Assembly: GCA_937899245.1 (NCBI GenBank)
Contig: CALDKB010000022.1
Location: 1 to 10,672, forward strand
Origin: an uncultured Bacteroidales bacterium
GTDB lineage: Bacteria; Bacteroidota; Bacteroidia; Bacteroidales; ML635J-15
DNA length: 10,672 nucleotides
Reading direction: 5' to 3'
The position numbers and the translations under genes are program-made. Below, one piece after another: positions 1-7,100 of this stretch. Within the stretch, counting starts at the first letter, position 1; each line of letters starts with the position of its first letter. The notes beneath the pieces were generated by a model that was not told the origin of the DNA, made no database searches, and saw only the letters and a list, made by a program, of their open reading frames with translations.

Positions 1-41
1 TACAACTTCGTTGAGAAATCTGTGAATCTGCTGGCTTTGCC

Positions 42-71
42 AAATCTGGTGAATCGATTCATTTGATTTTT
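42..71 (+). terminator. possible weak terminator hairpin of an upstream gene
   Basis: The arms AAATC (42-46) and GATTT (65-69) flank the perfect palindrome at 50-61. The intervening TGG/TTT would give one mismatch and two G-U pairs in RNA. The result is a nearly continuous stem with a 4-nt TCGA loop and a short T run at 67-71. The stem is AT-rich and the U run partly lies within it, so termination strength is doubtful. It could instead be a protein-binding palindrome. Confidence 0.3.
50..61. repeat. 12-bp perfect palindrome, copy 1 (TGAATCGATTCA)
   Basis: The sequence equals its own reverse complement over 12 bases. It is preceded by AAATCTGG. A second palindrome of the same TGAATNNATTCA form lies 82 bp downstream, also preceded by AAATC. 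A third, non-palindromic AAATCTGTGAATC occurs at 16-28. The pair could be a dimeric regulator's binding sites or part of an intergenic repeat element. The sequence alone does not decide. Confidence 0.5.
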
Positions 72-110
72 AGATTTCTTTGCTTGAGCAAAAGGAGTAA
101 AGAAGCACTT

Positions 111-123
111 GCGGCAGAGCCGC
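111..123. other. small GC hairpin upstream of tadA
   Basis: GCGGC (111-115), loop AGA, GCCGC (119-123) form a perfect 5-bp stem. No T run follows on the + strand, so it does not look like a classical terminator in that direction. A second short inverted repeat, TTTGCT-TG-AGCAAA, lies at 79-92. Both fall between the two 12-bp palindromes, so the block at 42-146 is unusually rich in dyad symmetry for a short non-coding stretch. Confidence 0.35.
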
Positions 124-131
124 TAAATCAG

Positions 132-143
132 TGAATATATTCA
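132..143. repeat. 12-bp perfect palindrome, copy 2 (TGAATATATTCA)
   Basis: This is the second copy of the TGAATNNATTCA palindrome, preceded by AAATCAG at 125-131. It lies about 50 bp upstream of the TadA start at 193, a position compatible with transcriptional regulation. No regulator is identifiable from the window. Confidence 0.5.
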
Positions 144-172
144 TGAGAATAGTAGGTTCCAATAATATTTCT

Positions 173-180
173 TAATTTTG
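173..180 (+). promoter_or_regulatory. exact match to the Bacteroidota -7 element (TAnnTTTG)
   Basis: TAATTTTG matches the TAnnTTTG -7 consensus known from Bacteroides primary sigma factor promoters. No convincing TTTG/TTG -33 element lies about 20 bp upstream. Transcription from it would begin only a few bases before the ATG at 193, giving a nearly leaderless mRNA, or about 35 nt before the in-frame ATG at 223. An 8-bp degenerate match in AT-rich DNA can occur by chance, so this is a weak call. Confidence 0.2.
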
Positions 181-192
181 TGCCATAATAAA

Positions 193-633
193 ATGATTGT
201 TTTGAATTACGAAAAATATATGCAGATGGCTTTGTCGGAAGCACGTTTGGCTGCCGAAGAAGGCGAGGTGCCGATTGGTGCTGTTGTGGTTTGTGGCGAC
301 AAGGTTATAGCACGGGCGCATAACCAGACGGAACTTCTGCACGATGTTACAGCTCATGCCGAGATGCTTGCCATTACAACTGCTGAAAATTATCTTGATG
401 CCAAGTATCTTACAGGATGTACGATTTTTGTCACGGTGGAGCCGTGTGTCATGTGTGCCGGTGCTTTGGCGTGGTCGCAGATAGGCGAAATTGTTTATGG
501 CGCTGCAGATGAAAAACGAGGTTTTACAATGTTTTCCGATAAGATTTTGCATCCCAGGACCAAGGTTGTGGCAGGTGTTATGGCCGATGAATGTGGCAAA
601 ATCGTCAAGGATTTTTTTGCCAGAAAAAGGTAG
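193..633 (+). CDS. tadA: tRNA(adenine34) deaminase TadA
   Basis: TadA hydrolytically deaminates adenosine 34 to inosine in the tRNA anticodon, classically tRNA-Arg(ACG), widening wobble decoding. It acts in the cytoplasm as a homodimer with one zinc per subunit. The 146-residue product shows the full cytidine/deoxycytidylate deaminase signature: H55-A56-E57 (zinc ligand His and proton-shuttling Glu in TAHAEM) and P84-C85-x-x-C88 (two Cys ligands in EPCVMCAGAL). The substrate-loop segment PIGAVVV (27-33), the RAHN segment (41-44), VYGAADEKRG (101-110) and the tail ADECGKIVKDFF are typical of the Bacteroidota TadA family and separate it from CDD/ComEB deaminases. The frame stays open upstream to a TTG at 178, but the ATG at 193 puts the EKYMQMAL helix at the usual distance from the N terminus; ATG 223 is a shorter alternative. 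There is no clear Shine-Dalgarno. It appears monocistronic here, with a 501-nt gap to the next gene. Nothing looks damaged. Confidence 0.97.
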   Translation: MIVLNYEKYMQMALSEARLAAEEGEVPIGAVVVCGDKVIARAHNQTELLHDVTAHAEMLAITTAENYLDAKYLTGCTIFVTVEPCVMCAGALAWSQIGEIVYGAADEKRGFTMFSDKILHPRTKVVAGVMADECGKIVKDFFARKR

Positions 634-1134
634 ATTTTGCTAAGAGTTCGCTGGCATTAATTTGTAGTCGGCGGTTGGGTGGGGTGTTAAACTATTCTTG
701 TAAATAAGGAATGTCAGTAGCTAATGCGCTAGCTGCATAAGGTTTTTGGCTGATTTCAATATTGCATAGGCAGGCTATTGTTCGGTATGGTGCAATGGGC
801 GTCTTGTTGGCCTCAAGAGATTATTTGAAAAACCAATAACGTTAATATGCAAATACGGTTTCTAGTATAGATAGAAATATTTAAATTCTAATGACATAAG
901 GTTTTGGTATAATAGTGTGTTCGGATTGAATAATTAATAGGGCTTCTTTTTGTTTTCTTTAACATTTCAATGTAAATTAGCACCTTATTTTTTTGAGTCT
1001 CGGAGTGTTGTGTTCAACAAGCTATGAGGCCAGTGTTTATAAGGTATTTTGATTATGATTTATATGTGTGTAGACGTCATGTAGATGATGAATCATTGTG
1101 CCATATTGTATTTTTTTTTGTAGCGGAATTGTAT
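634..1134. other. 501-nt intergenic region between tadA and the giant surface-protein gene
   Basis: I see no convincing gene or structural RNA here. After the tadA stop, TGCCAG (618-623, inside the gene) and CTGGCA (651-656) form a 6-bp inverted repeat with a long loop, followed by TTAATTT; this is at best a very weak terminator. TATTCTTG at 693-700 is one mismatch from the TAnnTTTG -7 consensus. TATTTTG at 1045-1051 resembles it with a one-base-short spacer. Neither has a clear -33 partner. A TATAAT string occurs near 907-912. In the giant gene's frame, translation is open from the stop at 994-996, with an extra ATG at 1024, so the 3' part may be leader or extended N terminus. A T9 tract closes the region. 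Confidence 0.5.
1111..1119 (+). repeat. T9 homopolymer tract 15 nt before the giant ORF start
   Basis: Nine consecutive T lie just upstream of the ATG at 1135. The tract is in frame and coding only if translation starts at the ATG at 1024. Homopolymers of this length can vary in length during replication. Here that would alter leader spacing (start 1135 or later) or shift the frame (start 1024). A T7 tract at 988-994 lies further upstream. Function is inferred, not shown. Confidence 0.45.
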
Positions 1135-4100
1135 ATGAAGAACGAAAACAAAATAAGACTAACCAATAACAGCGGCAAGAACTTTTTTGCATGTATAAAA
1201 TCAATGGGCATGATGAACATAAAATCGTTTGCCATCTTCGCATTGCTATGTATAGTGAATGTGGGAGCATGGGGGCAAGAGTCGTGGAAAAACAACACTG
1301 GCATTTTCTCACGTTATCACCAGAACAAATGGACAGAAAACGGGCTTTATGCCGGCTTGGCACCCGAACAGGAACTTATAGAATATCGTTCAGAACATTC
1401 GAAAACTTTCGTCAACGGTGATGGTACTCGTTCGTATATGTATATTGGCGACTTGCACTATATGGACAACAATGGTACTTGGCAGGACATAGATGTGTCT
1501 ATCGAAAAGACCGGTAGCGCCGACTATATGTATGCCAACACACATAACAAGTTCCAGACTTATTACTCGGAGACTTCAGAAGGAAAAATTATGATGAAAT
1601 ATTGCGGGCAAAACCTTGTCTTTGCAAAGAACTACACCTTCGACTTCTTGAATAGTCAGAACAATAGCATCAATGGCATACAAAGAACCACATCAAATGC
1701 AACACTAGAAGATTTTAGGACACTAAAATATTCGAATTTCTATCCAAATATCGACTATAGCATTATCCAGCTAGGCCGAGGTGTTGAAACTGGCTTTATG
1801 CTGAACAATAGAAATGCGATAGCTGATGGTGCAAAGACAATACGCATTAGCCAGACCGTCGAAATGCCTGCAAACGCATATATCGTTGCAAACGGAGAAA
1901 AGCAGAGCAAATCATTTAGCACAAATGAATTTGAAATTATGATTCCTGGACACGACAGCTGGATTACATTTAATCCCGTTGTTCTTTACGATGCAAATGT
2001 CAGCATGGATGAAATAATGAAGCGTGCCGAAATCCGCCATATTGAAGATTTGGTTGACAAGAATGGTAACCCTGTCGAACCCCCGTTGGCTAGATATTCG
2101 TTGCAAGTACCATACAATGTGGTTATTAATGGTACATCCCTTACTGTCAGTTTTGATATCCCTACAGAATGGCTAAACGCTGCCAATAGAGCATATCCTG
2201 TATATATTGATCCTACTGTTACTGTAATTTCAGGAACTACAAGCGTAACAAGCAACTATACTTTTTATAACACATATTATCACGATTCTCGTTGGGACAT
2301 ACAAGTACCGAGTTCTGCTATGACAGATATTTCAGATGGCGCTAATATAACAGCGCTTGGATTGTTATGTTCGGCCACTCCAGGAAGGACAGTAGCAAAT
2401 GCACGTATTGACCTTAACAATTCCGCATGGAGCACAACCTCATATATAACCTCAAATTGGACAAACTGTTACTACGCATCATCGTTATCAACGCCAACAG
2501 TTAGTTCTACGACCTGGAACACTTATACATTTTCATCTGCATTTACATATTCAAGTGCCAATAGCAATTTGCTTGTACGACTAACTAAGGATGGTTCCGG
2601 ATATACATCTGGCGGTGGAAATTATTGTGTAAGTTCTTCAACGGGGAACACAGCAAGAGGTGGGTATAGCGACAGCAGTACTACTTATCCATTTGATGGC
2701 ATTGGTAATAGTGCAATTGCATGCCGCCCGGCAATGCAGTTGACATATATTATTCCGTGTGTTGAGCCAACATTCGCCCTCAATGGAGGAGATATGACTT
2801 ATACAATAGGTAGTCCTTCTTCGTTTAGGTCTATACAGACCAACCAAAGTGGAGGCGCTATAACATGGTCGTCATCAAATTCTGATGTTGCAACCATTGA
2901 TGCCAATACGGGAGCTATAACTGCGATAGGCTGCGGTTCTACAGTAATAACAGCAACTGTTGCAGCGACAACAACAAACAACATTAATTACTGCTCAAGC
3001 ACAGCCAGCTACACGCTTACGGTTGCAGAAGATCTTAATCCTAGCATTTCGGGAAACGATGCTATCTGCAAAGGAAGTTCTGTTACACTTACGGCATCTG
3101 GTAATGGAACATATTCGTGGAGCACAGGTCTGACTGGGGAAACCATTACATCAACCCCAGAAACAACAACAACATACACATTAACGGTAACAGGTGCTTT
3201 TTGCACAGCATCTGTATCAAAAACTGTTGAGGTCCAAGAAGTTCAAATAACATTGAATGCGCCTGCGGTAACTACATGCTTAACTCAAGGTACTGAGGTT
3301 CCTTTCTCTGTTTCGACTGTTCAGGAACTCACCTACCAGTGGTACGCCGACGGCAGTCCGATATCAGGAGCCACAAGCTCGACCTACACGGTAACCCCGA
3401 CAGCACTTTCAACCGACTACAAGGTAGTAGCTACAAACGCAATCGGCTGTACTGGCGAAGCAAGCGAGACAGTAACCACGAACCCGACATTGTCGGTAGT
3501 AGCAACCCTCGACGATATCTGTCCGGGAGACGAGACCACCATAACAGCAGTCTCGAACACATCGAACCTGTTATGGTCAACCGGCACAACAAGCCCATCG
3601 ATATCTGTCAATCCAACGACGACCACCACCTACTACATAACAGCTACGTCTGGCGAGTGCACGACAATAGTCTCGCAGACAATAGGCATAGACGTGCCAT
3701 CGCCAACAATCAGCACCACACCATCAACCGTAACCTGTATTGAACCAGGAACGGAAATAACCCTGTCTGCAATTACAGACAACGGCAAGGTTGTCGGCAA
3801 CGGTACAACCGGAAGCTATTTGATTCCAGTCAATAACTATTATAGGTATACATTATCACAGCAGATATATACGGCAGACGAAATTGTAGCAGCAGGAGGC
3901 GGCGCAGGAACAATCAACTCTATAGGATTCCAGTATGCAAACAGCGCGGCAACGACAACAAAGACAAACTGTATAATATATATGTGCGAAACATCTAAGT
4001 CTGAATTCTCATCCACTTCGGACTGGATTTCATCATCAAACTTCACGCAGGTATATTCCGGATCCATGAACTGTACACAAGGCTGGAACACATTCACCCT

Positions 4101-7100
4101 CACCACGCCATTCAATTATTCTGGTAATGGGAACCTATGCATAATGGTTGATGACAATTCGAATGACTACAATGGAAGCTCATATATTTTCTATTGCCAT
4201 ACGGCAACTGGAAATAAAACACTTGAATATCATAGCGACAGTTCCAACCCATCGCCATCAAGTCCAACAACAGCTTCTTCAATAATCTCTACTCGCAACA
4301 ACATAAAGTTAGGTTTTGCAAATCTTTATACCTACCAGTGGTATGCCGACGGCAGCCCGATATCCGGAGCCACAAGCTCGACCTATACAGTAACCCCAAC
4401 CGCGCTCACAACCGACTACAAGGTGGTTGCCACCAGCGCTGTCGGCTGTACAGGCGAAGCAAGCGAGACGGTAACCACGAACCCGACGCTTTTGTTGACA
4501 GCGAGCCGCGACATGATCTGTCCGGAAGACCCCGTAACGATAACTGCAAGCTCTAACGCCAGCGACTTCGCATGGGGCACAGGAGAGAGCAGCGCGTCAA
4601 TATCCGTAGCACCAGAATCGACATCTACGTATACAGTCACAGTTTCTGCCAACGGCTGTAACACCAGCGCCGCGCAGACAATAGTAGTAGACGTACCGGT
4701 CTTCGCGTTGAACTCCGTACCGTCAGAGACTACATGTCTCGCTCCAGGAACAGAAGTTTCCTTCAGCGTGTCAACAGCCCAGGAGCTGACCTACCAGTGG
4801 TACGCCGACGGCAGTCCGATATCAGGAGCCACAAGCTCGACCTACACGGTAACCCCGACAGCACTTTCAACCGAGTACAAGGTATCAGTAGCCACCGGCA
4901 CACATTGTCCCGACGAAGTTTCGAAGACAGTAACCACAAACCCGACTTTGACGGTAAGTGCAACTAGGGACGATATCTGTCCTGGAGACGAAACTACGAT
5001 AACAGCGACATCAAACGCCACAGACTTTGTCTGGACAACAAGCGCACATACTGCATCAATTAATGTTACACCTGACGTAACGACAACATATACAGTTTCA
5101 GTATCAGCCAACGGCTGTATGTCAACCGCAACGCAGGCAATCAGCGTAGTCGTGCCTCAGCTGTCTATCTCGACAACGCCGGCCAGCGTAACATGTATCG
5201 ACCCTGGTACAGAAGTCATCCTCGGTGTCAACAACAGCACACAATCATATAATTTTGAACATACAATTGGCACTTATGCATCAATAAGTGGAAGTTACAC
5301 TGGATATTATAGTAATACGGGAGATGGTGCGGCCTATACATTTGCACTTCCTTTTGACTTTGTAATACAGGGGACACCATTTGCAAGCGGCACGACATTA
5401 TATATGAGATGTGACGGATATGTTGGTTTCGGAACTGAATACCAAGATCATTATACGACATCACCAGGTCAGAATTCGTTAATTTGTGCCCTTGGCTATG
5501 ACCAATATCTCGACAGCAATTCTAAAATGTACTACAAGATAGAGGGAACAACAGGTAGCAGAGTCCTGATTCTGGAATGGAACAATATGAGGTCTTATAG
5601 CTCATCATATAACCATGCTAATTACCAGGTACGACTTTATGAAGGATCCAATACAATAGAAATGTGTTATGGAAACTTTACGTATGGAGTTAGTGTAAAC
5701 ATGCACTCTTATATTACATCAAAAGGCAAAATTATAAATGTAAGTTCGTCATATGCCGCTCCTATAGCAACGACCAATATAACAGGTACAATTTCAGAAA
5801 TATCAGTTTCTTCAGCAGCAACAGCCCCTGCATCGGGAACGATATACAGGTTTACTCCGCAGCAGGTATCCTACCAGTGGTATGCCGACGGAGCCGCTGT
5901 GTCCGGAGCCACCGGTACGACATATGACGTAGTGCCAGAGAACCTATCGACAACATACAGCGTCATAGCCACCACGGGCGCCGGATGTACTGGCGAGGCC
6001 AGCAGAACTGCAACCACAAACCCGACTTTGACGGTAAGTGCTACCCGTACTGCAATGTGTCCGGGAGATGAAACAACAATAACTGCAACTTCTAATGCTA
6101 CAAGCTTTGAATGGGACGACGATAATTCTTCGACAACTGCATCAATAACAGTTGCACCAGAAACAACAAGGACATACATTGTACTTGCAACTGCAGAAAA
6201 CACTTGTTCTTCGATTGAAGAAATAACTATCAATGTTGATGCTCCTCAGTTCTCCTTGATAACAGAACCTGCAGATGTAAACTGTCTTGCACCAGAAACG
6301 GAAGTGACAATGACAATTTCTGCGGATGGAGAAAAGAAAATTGGAAATGGAACAACAAACATAAGTGTACTTCCCACTTGCTGCAATTATAATTATTCTT
6401 ATTCGCAGCAAATATATACCAAAGATGAAATTTTGGGAGCTGGTGGTATCGTAGGAATAATAACATCAATTGCCTTCCAATTCCCTTCTTCTGCATATAC
6501 AAGAAATTTAACAATATATCTTGGAAATACATCTACAAGTACTTTCGCCTCTTCGTCTAGCTGGCTTTCTACGGAAGGACACACAGAAGTATTCTCCGGT
6601 AATGTTAATTTTACAAATACTAATACAGATTATTGGGTAAACATCCCATTTACAAACAATTTTACCTGGGATGGAACAAGTAATATAGTTGTAACAGTCT
6701 GGGATAATACAGGAGTATATTCATCACGAAATTTCTATGGACACACAGCGTCTGGCAATTCTTCTATATATGTTTTTCAAGACGGAAGTGCATATAATCC
6801 AGCATCTTTACCAACAGGAACAATCACAACCTCTCGTAACAATATAAAATTAGGATTTGTTCCTTATACTTATCAATGGTATGCAAACAGCACAGCTATT
6901 GATGGAGAAACAAGTACAACATATTCAGCAACCCCTACAGCACTTTCGACAACATATTCGGTAATTGCTACCAATGCAGCAGGTTGTACAGCAGAAAAGC
7001 CAGCAACTGTTACATTAACACCTACAATTACAGCAGTATCGGCTGACCCGGCAGACGCTTTATGTGGTGGCTATACCACAACTCTTACTGCTGAATCTAA

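Noticed and set aside
1..66. Open frame from the left edge (frame 1) ending in TGA at 64-66, which could be the tail of an upstream gene
   Set aside because: Only 21 codons are visible, with no recognisable motif, and the stop falls inside the palindrome/hairpin. An open stretch this short is expected by chance.
178..192. TTG start at 178 for TadA
   Set aside because: It would add five residues (MCHNK) not typical of the family, and it overlaps the -7-like element. ATG 193 fits TadA length and alignment better.
172..552. 126-codon reverse-strand frame opposite tadA
   Set aside because: It lies wholly antisense to a clearly conserved gene, and its predicted peptide shows no recognisable domain.
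802..818. TCTTG...CAAGA hairpin in the intergenic region, considered as a terminator
   Set aside because: The stem is only 5 bp, there is no T run, and it is about 170 nt past the tadA stop. Chance is sufficient.
634..1134. Possible tRNA, riboswitch or CRISPR array in the 501-nt gap
   Set aside because: I found no cloverleaf pairing, no regularly spaced direct repeats and no known riboswitch core on reading either strand.
1037..1363. Reverse-strand frame of 108 codons across the start of the giant gene
   Set aside because: Its Cys/Ser/His-rich peptide looks like random translation. It overlaps the signal peptide and N-terminal domain on the other strand, and no start signals stand out.
3339..3743. 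Forward frame of 134 codons inside the Ig-like array, with similar frames at 4338-4556 and 4734-4967
   Set aside because: These are the +1-shifted shadows of the same repeated stalk DNA. They resemble each other only because the underlying DNA repeats.
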